From: RYN-230 sp036509255
GTDB lineage: Bacteria; Actinomycetota; Actinomycetes; Streptosporangiales; Streptosporangiaceae
DNA length: 36,308 nt
Direction of reading: 5' to 3'
Assembly: GCA_036509255.1 (NCBI GenBank)
Contig: DATCFY010000202.1
Location: 1 to 36,308 of the forward strand
A program made the position numbers and the translations under genes. Numbering within the stretch: position 1 is the first letter of the stretch; every line of letters starts with the position of its first letter. This document shows positions 22,102-29,939 of this stretch, one piece after another. The notes under the pieces were generated by a model that searched no databases, was not told the DNA's origin, and saw only the letters and a program-made list of their open reading frames with translations.

Positions 22102-23328
22102 CTACTCGTGGGCTGCTACCTCCTGGGCGGGCAGCTCGGTCATCAGGTCGTCGGCGGTCTCCATGCCGGCCTTCCAGACCGAACGGGCGATGATCTTGGA
22201 GGGGTCCGCCCGGTAGGAGTAGTGCCTGGCGACTTCGGTGCCCTCGCCGAGCAGGCCTTCGGACAGCGTGGTCGGCTGCAGGCCCAGGGCGAGGAACTGG
22301 TCGTTGCGGACGATCAGGTCGTTCTCCTCGGCCTCGCGGCGCGGGTTGGGCAGGTAAGCGATCTCCACGCCCATCACGTCGCCCACCATCTTGGCCAGGT
22401 CGAGGACCCGGTGGGTCTCGGTGATCTGGTTGAGCACCCGGGGCCGGTCCCCGGCCTCGGGCGGGTTGCTGATGGCCAGCTCGATACACCGCACGGTGTC
22501 ACGGATATGGATGAACGCGCGGGTCTGCCCGCCAGTGCCATGCACCGTCAGCGGGTGCCCGATGGCGGCCTGCATCAGGAACCGGTTGAGCACGGTCCCG
22601 TAGTCGCCGTCGTAGTCGAACCGGTTGATCAGCCGCTCGTCCCGGCTGGTCTGGTCGGTCTGGGTGCCCCACACGATGCCCTGGTGCAGGTCGGTGATCC
22701 GCAGCCCGTCGTTCTTGGCGTAGAACGCGAACATCAGCTGGTCCAGCGTCTTGGTCATGTGGTACACCGACCCCGGGTTAGCCGGATGCAGGATCTCCCG
22801 CTCCAGCTCGCCATCGGGGGTCGGCACCTTCACGGTCAGGTAGCCCTCGGGGATGGGCGCGCTGCCTGACCAGCCGTAGCCGTACACGCCCATCGTGCCC
22901 AGGTGCGCCAGCGCGGCGTTGATCCCGGTGTCGACCAGCGCGGTCAGCAGGTTGTGCGTGGCCCGGACGTTGTTGTCCACGGTGTAGCGCTTGGTGGCCG
23001 TGGTCCGCATCGAGTACGGCGCGGCGCGCTGCTCGGCGAAGTGCACGATCGCGTCCGGGCGCAGCTCCGCCAGCAACCCAGCCAGCCGGTCGTACTCGGT
23101 GGCCAGATCCATGCTCACGAAGCCGATCTCGCGGCCCGAAACCTCCCGCCAGACCCGGATCCGCTCGCCGATCGGCCGGATCGGCGTCAGCGACTCCACT
23201 TCCAGGTCGACATCGATCTTGCGACGGCTCAGATTGTCGATGATGGTGACATCGTGACCACGGTCCGACAAGTAAAGCGAAGTCGGCCAGCCACAGAAAC
23301 CATCGCCGCCAAGAACCAGAACGCGCAT
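22102..23328 (-). CDS. sqdB: UDP-sulfoquinovose synthase-like epimerase
   Basis: A 408-residue extended short-chain dehydrogenase closely matching the SQD1/SqdB/Agl3 pattern: NAD loop VLGGDGFCGWPTSLYLS, NLSRRKID, HFAEQRAAPYSM, GTMGVYGY, the catalytic YHMTK pair, QGIVWGTQTDQT, NRFDYDGDYGTVLNRF and GHPLTVHGTGGQTR. This enzyme makes UDP-sulfoquinovose from UDP-glucose and sulfite, for sulfolipid or sulfonated glycans. No sulfoquinovosyl transferase typical of sulfolipid synthesis is seen nearby, so the end product is unknown. Start at ATG 23328 (TGGGAG upstream, NAD motif at the N-terminus); longer frames to 23430 look non-coding. Confidence 0.85.
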   Translation of the reverse strand: MRVLVLGGDGFCGWPTSLYLSDRGHDVTIIDNLSRRKIDVDLEVESLTPIRPIGERIRVWREVSGREIGFVSMDLATEYDRLAGLLAELRPDAIVHFAEQRAAPYSMRTTATKRYTVDNNVRATHNLLTALVDTGINAALAHLGTMGVYGYGWSGSAPIPEGYLTVKVPTPDGELEREILHPANPGSVYHMTKTLDQLMFAFYAKNDGLRITDLHQGIVWGTQTDQTSRDERLINRFDYDGDYGTVLNRFLMQAAIGHPLTVHGTGGQTRAFIHIRDTVRCIELAISNPPEAGDRPRVLNQITETHRVLDLAKMVGDVMGVEIAYLPNPRREAEENDLIVRNDQFLALGLQPTTLSEGLLGEGTEVARHYSYRADPSKIIARSVWKAGMETADDLMTELPAQEVAAHE

Positions 23329-23702
23329 TCCGACTCCCATCACGTTCGGCCGTTTGCAGGGACGCCCTTCGGCCACTGCCGTTGGGGCCGGGAACTTGTA
23401 GGCGGGACAGCATGGCCAGAGCCATGGCATCCCGAGGCCGGGGAAAGTTTACCCGGACAGGCTCTCAGGGAAGCCTGCCGACCAGATCCGCGCAAACGCA
23501 GATCGCCTTGGTCGCCACTCACCAGCGATGGAATCCTAGCCAGGCCTAGGGCGCAACACCAGCGAACAGCTAAGGCCACCGGTCAGTGACCTACGGCGAA
23601 CGTACCCCGATTATGCCGCTTTCATCACTCGCGACATGGTTTTGTTACCGAATAATCAAGCCTATCACCGACCACGGAGTGAGATGAGTCACAGGAAAAA
23701 CT
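23329..23702. other. Divergent intergenic region
   Basis: About 370 bases between two divergent genes, with no credible reading frame. It contains the inverted repeat CCTAG-N6-CTAGG (23535-23550) and, near the right end, an AT-richer patch (23630-23665) that probably holds the promoter of the transglutaminase pair. I cannot assign exact promoter hexamers. Confidence 0.5.
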
Positions 23703-24578
23703 ATGGGCACCGACGGCTGGGGCAGACGTAACGGGGCAGAAACATCCGCCGTGGACGATGGGGAGATGAGACGGCGTATTGAGGTGGGTTGCGACTTCAC
23801 CTACCTGGCCGCGATCGACACGCCAGTGGTCTTCCAGGTGCAGCCCCGCGGGTCCGCGTACGTTGTCCTGGACAACGAGCGATGGTCGGTGCAGTCCCCG
23901 AGGGCGCTGCACAGTTATACCGACCTGTACGGCAACCCGTGTGCCCGGGCCGTGCTCCCGGCTGGCCGGTCCAGCGTCGGCTATCACGCGGTAGCCGACG
24001 TTCCTGACGCTACCGAGGACGCGGATGAGGATGCCCCCGAAGCGAAGCCCGACGCGCTGCCGGACGACACCTTGATCTACACCCTGCCCAGCCGGTACTG
24101 CCTGCCCGACGTTCTGGGTGACGAGGCGTGGTCCCGGTTCGGCGCGCTGCCACCCGGCTACCGCCGGGTCCAGGCCATCTGCGACTACGTGCACAGCCAT
24201 CTGGAGTTCAAGTACGGCAGCAGCAGCCCGCTGTCCACCGCCGCGGACGTGAACGCGGCCGGCCGGGGCGTCTGCCGCGACTTCACCCACCTGGCCATCT
24301 CGTTCTGCCGGGCGCTGAACATCCCGGCCCGCTACGTCTTCGGGTACCTGCCCGACATGGACGTCCCGCCAGACCCCGCGCCGATGGACTTCGCGGCCTG
24401 GATGGAGGTCTGGCTCGGCGAGCGCTGGTGGACCTTTGATCCCCGCAACAACATGCGCCGCAAGGGCCGCGTGGTGATCGGCCGGGGACGGGACGCCTCG
24501 GACGTGGCCATGGCCACGACGTTCGGCGGCCCGATTCTGGAGTCGATGGTGGTTCAGGCCGAGGAGGCGCCCGGATGA
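23703..24578 (+). CDS. Transglutaminase-like protein (first of pair)
   Basis: A 291-residue protein of the bacterial transglutaminase-like family (cysteine-peptidase fold). The N-terminal part is a beta domain (VGCDFTYLAAIDTPVVFQVQP). The catalytic Cys is in AAGRGVCRDFTHLAISFCRA, and the aspartate in WWTFDPRNNMRRKGR, with the family ending GRDASDVAMATTFGG. At the position where the catalytic histidine is often found (HAW) it reads DFAAWMEVWL. ATG 23703 has AGGA upstream; ATG 23766 gives a start nearer the family start but its GGGGAG abuts the codon. It overlaps the second transglutaminase-like gene (ATGA). Confidence 0.82.
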   Translation: MGTDGWGRRNGAETSAVDDGEMRRRIEVGCDFTYLAAIDTPVVFQVQPRGSAYVVLDNERWSVQSPRALHSYTDLYGNPCARAVLPAGRSSVGYHAVADVPDATEDADEDAPEAKPDALPDDTLIYTLPSRYCLPDVLGDEAWSRFGALPPGYRRVQAICDYVHSHLEFKYGSSSPLSTAADVNAAGRGVCRDFTHLAISFCRALNIPARYVFGYLPDMDVPPDPAPMDFAAWMEVWLGERWWTFDPRNNMRRKGRVVIGRGRDASDVAMATTFGGPILESMVVQAEEAPG

Positions 24579-25507
24579 CACTCGATCCCCAACTGCAGCT
24601 GTTCTTCCAGCACGGGTCAGGACAGCACGGGTCCGGACAGCACGGGTCCACGCTGCTTGATCACCGGGCGCTGGACCTGGACGCCGCCCAGCGGGTGACC
24701 TATGTCATCGAGCAGAGCTTCCGCTACGAATACGACGCGCCGGTGCAGTCGCTGCGGCAGCGTCTGGTCATCGTGCCGCCTGCCCGGCACGGCGGCCAGC
24801 ACCGCCGGGCCTCCCAGCTGGAGGTGGCGGGCGCGCAGGCCCGGCGCCAGCTGCGCCGGGATCGGCACGGCAACGTGGTGACCTGGCTGCGCGCCGAGCA
24901 CGTGGACGAGGCCGTGGAGTTCCGGCTGGCTGCCATCGTCGAGCGGATCCGCAGTGACGGGCCCGCCTTGCTGCCCCTCGAGGCGCTGCACAGCCCGGCG
25001 CTGCTGGCCCCGACCCGGCTGACCGCGGCCGATGACCGGCTCCGCGACCTCGCCGCCCGCCTGCCGTCCACCGCGGTGCATCCGCTGGACCAGGCAGACT
25101 GGATCTGCGATCTGGTGCACGCCTCGCTGGAGTACGCCGCCGGGGTGACCTGGGTGCGGACCACGGCCGCCGAGGCGCTGGCCGGCGGCCGCGGCGTCTG
25201 CCAGGACATGGCCCACGTCATGCTGGCCCTGTGCCGCCTGGTGGGCCTGCCGGCCCGGTACGTGTCCGGGCACCTGATCGGCCAGGGCGGCACGCACGCC
25301 TGGGTCGAGGTGGTGGTGCCCGGGACCCGGGACGCGATCGCGGTGCCGTTCGATCCGTGCCACGGCCGGCGCGCCGGCAGCACTTACGTCACGATCGCGG
25401 CCGGCCGCGACTACAGCGACGTGGCCCCCACTTCGGGCAGCTACGTGGGCACGTCCGCCAGCCGACTCACCGCCCAGCGGCGGGTGGGTGTGCTGGCGGC
25501 CGCCTGA
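24575..25507 (+). CDS. Transglutaminase-like protein (second of pair)
   Basis: A 310-residue protein with a bacterial transglutaminase N-terminal domain (VTYVIEQSFRYEYDAPVQSL) and the core domain. The complete triad is visible: Cys in GGRGVCQDMAHVMLALCR, His in GGTHAWVEVVVPG and Asp in PFDPCHGRRAG. Family members act as amidases or peptidases on peptide bonds; no signal peptide is seen, so the protein is probably cytoplasmic. It is coupled to the first gene by the ATGA overlap. The first 30 residues contain an imperfect GSGQH repeat encoded by 15-bp units, unlike the family. Confidence 0.85.
   Translation: MTLDPQLQLFFQHGSGQHGSGQHGSTLLDHRALDLDAAQRVTYVIEQSFRYEYDAPVQSLRQRLVIVPPARHGGQHRRASQLEVAGAQARRQLRRDRHGNVVTWLRAEHVDEAVEFRLAAIVERIRSDGPALLPLEALHSPALLAPTRLTAADDRLRDLAARLPSTAVHPLDQADWICDLVHASLEYAAGVTWVRTTAAEALAGGRGVCQDMAHVMLALCRLVGLPARYVSGHLIGQGGTHAWVEVVVPGTRDAIAVPFDPCHGRRAGSTYVTIAAGRDYSDVAPTSGSYVGTSASRLTAQRRVGVLAAA
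24608..24652 (+). repeat. 15-bp tandem repeat near the start of the second transglutaminase gene
   Basis: Three units, CAGCACGGGTCAGGA, CAGCACGGGTCCGGA and CAGCACGGGTCCACG, encode the repeated QHGSG segment. Confidence 0.85.
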
Positions 25508-25571
25508 GGCACTCGTCTCTTGAAGCACGGGCCCCAGACGGCCGCCACACTGGTCTCCTGACGTTCCCCGG

Positions 25572-27689
25572 TCAGGTCCGGTTGGCCCGGATGATGTTGC
25601 TTGTGCCGTTGTTCACGACCGGGGGGCCGGTGTTGGGCAGCGGCCGGCCCCGCCGGTCCAGGCCGATGTAGTTGAGGAACACCAGGTTCCGGCTCGTCCC
25701 GACCCGCAGCAGGACCCCGATGCCGGTGTTGCCGCTGATCAGGTTGGCGGGCCGGACGTTGGGGGCGCCGATGAGGTTGGCGCGGGCCTGGCCGCCGAGC
25801 AGGACCCCGCCCTTGTGGTTACCCAGGGCTGACACGCCCAGTACCTCGGTGCCGATGAAGCTGCGCAGTACCTGGTTGTGGTTGGCCCGGCCGGAGATGG
25901 CCACGCCGTACCCCATGTTCCCGGAGAACGTGTTCTGCGGGATCACCGAGCGCAGCGTGCCGCCGATGATGTTGCCGTGCGCGGTGCCGTCGATCCGCAG
26001 CCCGTCGCCGCCGTTGGGCAGCGGGCTGTTGCCCTTGGTGTTCAGGCCTGCGATGTCCGGGTCCACGGTCACCCCAGACGCGTTCCCGCCCAGCTCGATG
26101 CCGTTGCTGCGGTTACCCGAGAACACGTTGGTGCGGACCAGGTTGCTGCCCCCGGTGGAGGTGATCAGCAGGCCGTCCCGGCCGTTCGGCGCGGCCCCCT
26201 TGAAGGCCAGCAGCCCGCCGAAGGTGTTGAACGTGGTGAACCCGCTCGCCGTGCCGGTCACCTCGATCCCGTTCAGGCCGTTGCCCGCGGACACGTTCCC
26301 GAGCGGGATCACGCCGCCCACCTGGGTGTCCGCCGAGGAACCCTCGACCAGGATGCCGTCCCGCCGGTTGGCCACGGTCGCCGTGTTGTTGGCGCCGATG
26401 CCGAAGAAGTTGCCCTGCACGACCGTGCCCTTGGCGTCAGTGACGCGCAGCCCGTCCTGCTTGTTGCCGCTGATGACGTTGTAGTACACGAAGGGGTTGT
26501 TCACGAACTTGCAGCCGACCAGCGAGTTGTCATTCGCCGAGTCGATCCACACTCCGCTGGCGCCGTTCCCCAGGCCGGCGTTGCCGGAGGCCGTGGTGCC
26601 GATGAAGTTCCCGTTGAGCTCGTTGTGGCCGGCGCCGGCGTCGATGAGCACGCCGTTAAGACCGTTAGAGGAAATTTGGTTGCCCAGCGGAGGAACGACG
26701 AATACCGGGGTGACGGTGCCCTTGCTGCCGGTCGGGTTGTTGGCCTCCCCGGTCCCGGAGTCCACGTACACGGTGCCGCCGATCTCGTTTCCGTACGAGC
26801 GGCCGGTGATGGCAATGCCGTTGTCGCGGTTCGGGATGGCTACCGTGCCGCCCCGGCTGGTGCCGATGCGGTTGTCCTGCACGATGTTGACCGAGGATCC
26901 GGACAGCGTGATGCCGTTCCCGCCGTTGCCGGAGATGACGTTGGAGACCGCCCCGGACTTGCGCGCGGGATTCTCGCCGATCGTGTTCCCCTGCGAAGAC
27001 GCCGCAACGAAGACCCCGTCGCCGTGGTTGCCGAAGCCGAAACCAGAGGGGCTGAGGCCGATGTAGTTGCCGTCGAGGGTGATGTTGCTGGCCTCCAGCG
27101 TGACTCCGTCACCGCCGGCGTCGTCCACCGCGACGGCCAGCAGCCGGGAGCCGGCCGAGCCCGGCGCGAACTCCAGCCCGGCCTGCCCGTTGGCGTCGAT
27201 CTCCACCGCCGGCGCGGCGTTGGCGTAGCCCGGGGCTGTCGCCCCGTTGATGGTCACGGCCCGGGAGATGGCCGGCAGCGGCCTGGACAGGGTGATCGTG
27301 CCGCGGACCGCGAACCTGATAAGCGTCGCGCGGCTCGTCCGGGCCCGGTTGGCCGTGTTGATCGCGGCCCGCAGTGACCCCGGTCCGGAGTTGCTGAGCC
27401 TGGTCACGGTCACGATGCGTGCGTAGGCGGGCCGGAGGTCCGGGCGGGGGTGCGCCCGGGTGGCTGGGGCGCTCGTGGCTGGGACGCTCGTGGCTGGGAC
27501 GCTCGTGGCCGTGGCGGCCGTGGCTGAGGCGGCCGCGGGAGGTGCACCCCCGGCCAGCACGCCGGACGCGGCGACGCCGGCCGCGACCAGGGCCGCTCCT
27601 GCGGCCCGGACCGGCACCCGCAGCACGAAATGGCCTTTACGGACAATTGTTCCGTGTCGCGAGCGAATTTGGGCGACGATACTGAACAC
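25572..27689 (-). CDS. Secreted right-handed beta-helix repeat protein
   Basis: A protein of about 705 residues. The N-terminus is basic, followed by a hydrophobic stretch (VRAAGAALVAAGVAASGVLAGG) and AASA, an exported signal sequence. An Ala/Thr/Pro linker with 15-bp repeats follows, then the start typical of parallel beta-helix proteins (VTRLSNSGPGSLRAAINTAN ... ITLSRPLPAI) and some 20 coils with N-x-I-G/G-N-x-I patterns to the end. Such folds bind or cleave polysaccharides; no catalytic site is identified. I prefer GTG 27689 (GGGGGAG upstream) over the frame start at 27752, but the exact start is uncertain. Confidence 0.8.
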   Translation of the reverse strand: MFSIVAQIRSRHGTIVRKGHFVLRVPVRAAGAALVAAGVAASGVLAGGAPPAAASATAATATSVPATSVPATSAPATRAHPRPDLRPAYARIVTVTRLSNSGPGSLRAAINTANRARTSRATLIRFAVRGTITLSRPLPAISRAVTINGATAPGYANAAPAVEIDANGQAGLEFAPGSAGSRLLAVAVDDAGGDGVTLEASNITLDGNYIGLSPSGFGFGNHGDGVFVAASSQGNTIGENPARKSGAVSNVISGNGGNGITLSGSSVNIVQDNRIGTSRGGTVAIPNRDNGIAITGRSYGNEIGGTVYVDSGTGEANNPTGSKGTVTPVFVVPPLGNQISSNGLNGVLIDAGAGHNELNGNFIGTTASGNAGLGNGASGVWIDSANDNSLVGCKFVNNPFVYYNVISGNKQDGLRVTDAKGTVVQGNFFGIGANNTATVANRRDGILVEGSSADTQVGGVIPLGNVSAGNGLNGIEVTGTASGFTTFNTFGGLLAFKGAAPNGRDGLLITSTGGSNLVRTNVFSGNRSNGIELGGNASGVTVDPDIAGLNTKGNSPLPNGGDGLRIDGTAHGNIIGGTLRSVIPQNTFSGNMGYGVAISGRANHNQVLRSFIGTEVLGVSALGNHKGGVLLGGQARANLIGAPNVRPANLISGNTGIGVLLRVGTSRNLVFLNYIGLDRRGRPLPNTGPPVVNNGTSNIIRANRT
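27461..27505. repeat. 15-bp tandem repeat in the beta-helix protein linker
   Basis: Units TGGCTGGGGCGCTCG (27461), TGGCTGGGACGCTCG (27476 and 27491), followed by a diverged copy, encode the repeated pentapeptide ATSVP/ATSAP after the signal peptide. Confidence 0.85.
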
Positions 27690-28014
27690 GATTATCCCGC
27701 TCCCCCGTAGATGGCATCTTGCAGGAATATGCGCAGGGAGATCGCCCGGCAAACTCCTGGGATGCCTTTCGGGAAGCTCGCCCGCATTCAGTATTCGAAA
27801 TACGCTTAATTAGTCCGCTGGCGGGATAGAGCGGGCGGCATTATGGAGCCAGCCGCCGAGCGTGGTCAGGGCCTGGAGCCGGGGTAAGGCCCGCGATGAG
27901 GGCCCGCATTTCCGGCGGTGAGGGTCCGCGCGAGCGCGACCAGCTGCATGGCGTGCAGCCGCATCTGCGCCCCGGCGGCCGCGACCCCGGGGGCACCGGC
28001 CCGGGGCCGGCGGC
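27690..28014. other. Intergenic region upstream of the beta-helix gene
   Basis: No credible gene. It is AT-richer near 27780-27815 and contains GTATT-CGA-AATAC (27791-27803), a small perfect inverted repeat that could be an operator or part of the promoter for the beta-helix gene. The GC-rich right half (27840-28014) follows the stop of the YihY gene and shows nothing I can name. Confidence 0.4.
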
Positions 28015-29034
28015 CTACGCGGGCGGGGTGACGTCCTCGGGCGTCTGCGGGGTGCTGCCTGGCACCGGGTCTCCCGGCGGCCGGTCGTCGAAGGACACCT
28101 CGATGTGCTGTTCCTCGCGCCGCTGGTTCTGCAGCGCCTGGAGCGCCATGCTGGCCCGGTCCGCCTCGGTGAGCGGCGGCTGGACGATGGAGCGCGGCCA
28201 CAGCCGCCGGGTGAGCACCACGTTGATCTCGGCCGCGTACACGGTGATCTGCACGGCCACATTGATGTAGGCCACCAGGCCCAGCACGGTCGCGAAGTAG
28301 CCGTACACGGAGTCGCTGTGCAGGAAGTGATGGACGAGGTAGGTGCCGAGGATCTGCAGCAGTGTCCAGGCAATCCCGCCCACCACCGCTCCCGGGATCA
28401 GCTTCTGGGTTGGCACACCCTTCGGGGTGAGGACCCGGAACGCGGCCAGGTACACGCCCACGTTGACCAGCGCCGCGACGATCTCCGCGAGGGCGGTGAG
28501 GATGGCAGCCTTCTTGCCGTAGGTGTTCAGGCTGGCCAGCAGCGTCGTGAGGATCACCCCGATGCCGAGCACACCCAGGAACTCCATGGCGCGGCCCATC
28601 CGCTGCACGTAGCCGGGCCGCGCGGGCCCGGGCAGGTTCCACACCTGCTCCATCGTGAACAGCCCGGCCTGGGCCAGCCCTGTCGCGCCCCAGATCAGGC
28701 CGATGATGCCGACCACGAGCCCGATGACGCTGGCCCGGCGCAGCTCATGCACGTTCCCGGTCAGCTGGCTCCCGATCTGCGGGATCTGGCTGGCCACCGC
28801 GTCGATGACGCTCTGCCGCAAGGATGCGTCAACCGACGCGGCCAGACCCAGAACCGTCACCAGGATCAGCAGCAAGGGGAACAACGCGACGAAACTGGAG
28901 TACGCGAGGTTCGCGACCAGCACGCCGCCGTTGTCGTCGCCGTATTTCTTGCTCACGCCGAAGACGAAAGCTGCCGGGCTGAAGCGCTGCTGGGTCGCGT
29001 CTATCCGCCGGATCACCCGCTCGATGGGATTCAT
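28015..29034 (-). CDS. YihY/BrkB family membrane protein
   Basis: A 339-residue inner-membrane protein of the YihY/virulence factor BrkB family (once thought to be RNase BN). Six hydrophobic segments run from about residue 35 to 265; family strings are NLAYSSFVALFPLLLILVTV, IIGLIWGATGLAQAGLFTME, LIPGAVVGGIAWTLLQILGTYLV and the Y-x-x-x-x-x-G-L-V-A-Y-I-N stretch. Transport function is not established. The cytoplasmic tail of about 70 residues is acidic and Pro-rich. ATG 29034 is chosen because the family-like part begins there; upstream codons to 29085 are not similar. Confidence 0.87.
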   Translation of the reverse strand: MNPIERVIRRIDATQQRFSPAAFVFGVSKKYGDDNGGVLVANLAYSSFVALFPLLLILVTVLGLAASVDASLRQSVIDAVASQIPQIGSQLTGNVHELRRASVIGLVVGIIGLIWGATGLAQAGLFTMEQVWNLPGPARPGYVQRMGRAMEFLGVLGIGVILTTLLASLNTYGKKAAILTALAEIVAALVNVGVYLAAFRVLTPKGVPTQKLIPGAVVGGIAWTLLQILGTYLVHHFLHSDSVYGYFATVLGLVAYINVAVQITVYAAEINVVLTRRLWPRSIVQPPLTEADRASMALQALQNQRREEQHIEVSFDDRPPGDPVPGSTPQTPEDVTPPA

Positions 29035-29134
29035 CGCGACCACCGCCCTTGACGGGCGTGAACTGCCCCCGCAAGGCCTGGCCAAACCCGGCCACAGCCC
29101 GCTGGACGCCGCCCGGGCGGCTCCCCGGGATCGG

Positions 29135-29215
29135 TCAGGCGGGGCGGCTGTCTCCCGTTTCGAGCAGCGTCTTCAGGCCGGACATGATGCGCGGCCAGCC
29201 CTCGCTGATGCCGGG
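29135..29215 (-). pseudogene. SRPBCC/AHSA1-domain C-terminal remnant
   Basis: A minus-strand frame ends with SEGWPRIMSGLKTLLETG and a stop at 29135. This is the typical last helix of SRPBCC (activator of Hsp90 ATPase homologue 1-like) proteins. The rest of that domain is absent: the frame runs back into the DUF1622 gene in a different register. It looks like a leftover of a deleted or displaced gene. The remainder of 29035-29217 shows nothing else. Confidence 0.5.
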
Positions 29216-29217
29216 CA

Positions 29218-29709
29218 TCACGGCACTTCCGGGCTCGAAGCCGTCGGGCCGGGGCCGGGCCTCAGCGCCCGGGCCGTGGCCTGGCGGATGCCTCCCACGC
29301 CGCTCATCTGGGCCCGCCGCCAGGGGGCGACGCCTTCGATCTCGGTCTCCAGCGAGAAGCTGAGCACCGTCCTGATCAGCACGATCAGGCCGAGGACCAG
29401 GACGTTGTCGAGGGTAGGCGCGACGGCGACCGTGCGGACGAGGTCGGCCGCCACGAGGACCTCCAGGCCGAGCAGCAGCGTCCCGCCGAACGCCGACCGC
29501 AGCGCCACATACCCCGCACCGGCCTGACCCGATCGCCGCCAGGCCACCAGGGCCAGCACGAATGACCACACGATGCCGACGATCAGGACCGCCGCGCCCA
29601 GCGCCTCAAAGCCCTGGGCGACGTGATCCATCACGCTGCTGAACGTCTCGCCGGACGCCTGGGCCGACGCGTGGGCGGAGGACGCGGCGCCTTCCGCCAA
29701 GCCGGGCAT
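29218..29709 (-). CDS. DUF1622 membrane protein
   Basis: A 163-residue membrane protein of the DUF1622 family. Three hydrophobic helices are seen (about residues 38-58, 70-88 and 98-115) with the conserved segments FGGTLLLGLEVLVAADLVRT and PTLDNVLVLGLIVLIRTVLS followed by FSLETEIEG. Function unknown. The C-terminal 30 residues are variable. Start ATG 29709; no clear ribosome site. Confidence 0.85.
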   Translation of the reverse strand: MPGLAEGAASSAHASAQASGETFSSVMDHVAQGFEALGAAVLIVGIVWSFVLALVAWRRSGQAGAGYVALRSAFGGTLLLGLEVLVAADLVRTVAVAPTLDNVLVLGLIVLIRTVLSFSLETEIEGVAPWRRAQMSGVGGIRQATARALRPGPGPTASSPEVP

Positions 29710-29880
29710 AGTGCCACGGTCGCGGACTTGGCCGGCAGGTGCATCACCCGGCAGGGATGAGGATGCCGGGCGGTCCAGGGGGAGCGCTCACTATCCGGCT
29801 TTCCACTGGTTCTGGAAGCTGGCCCCTCTTGAACACGGGACGGTTCTGCGCGGGTCATGGCGGGCACCCATACCCAGACG

Positions 29881-29908
29881 CTGACGCTGACGGCACCGTG
29901 ACTACCGT
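29881..29908 (+). promoter_or_regulatory. Possible promoter of the Nudix-like gene
   Basis: CTGACG (29881-29886), a 16-base spacer and TACCGT (29903-29908). The ATG at 29940 follows with a G-rich ribosome site (GGGGGG). The rest of 29710-29880 shows no gene. Confidence 0.35.
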
Positions 29909-29939
29909 GTTGCGGGCCTCTCGCGGGGACCGGGGGGTC

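Noticed and set aside
23630..23702. Exact -35/-10 promoter for the transglutaminase pair
   Set aside because: TTGTTA and TATCAC-like hexamers exist but their spacing (about 15) is poor, so no site is claimed.
25878..27377. Plus-strand frame of 499 codons opposite the beta-helix gene
   Set aside because: Its repeats mirror the beta-helix coils and it has no family features; the minus-strand reading has a signal peptide and beta-helix pattern.
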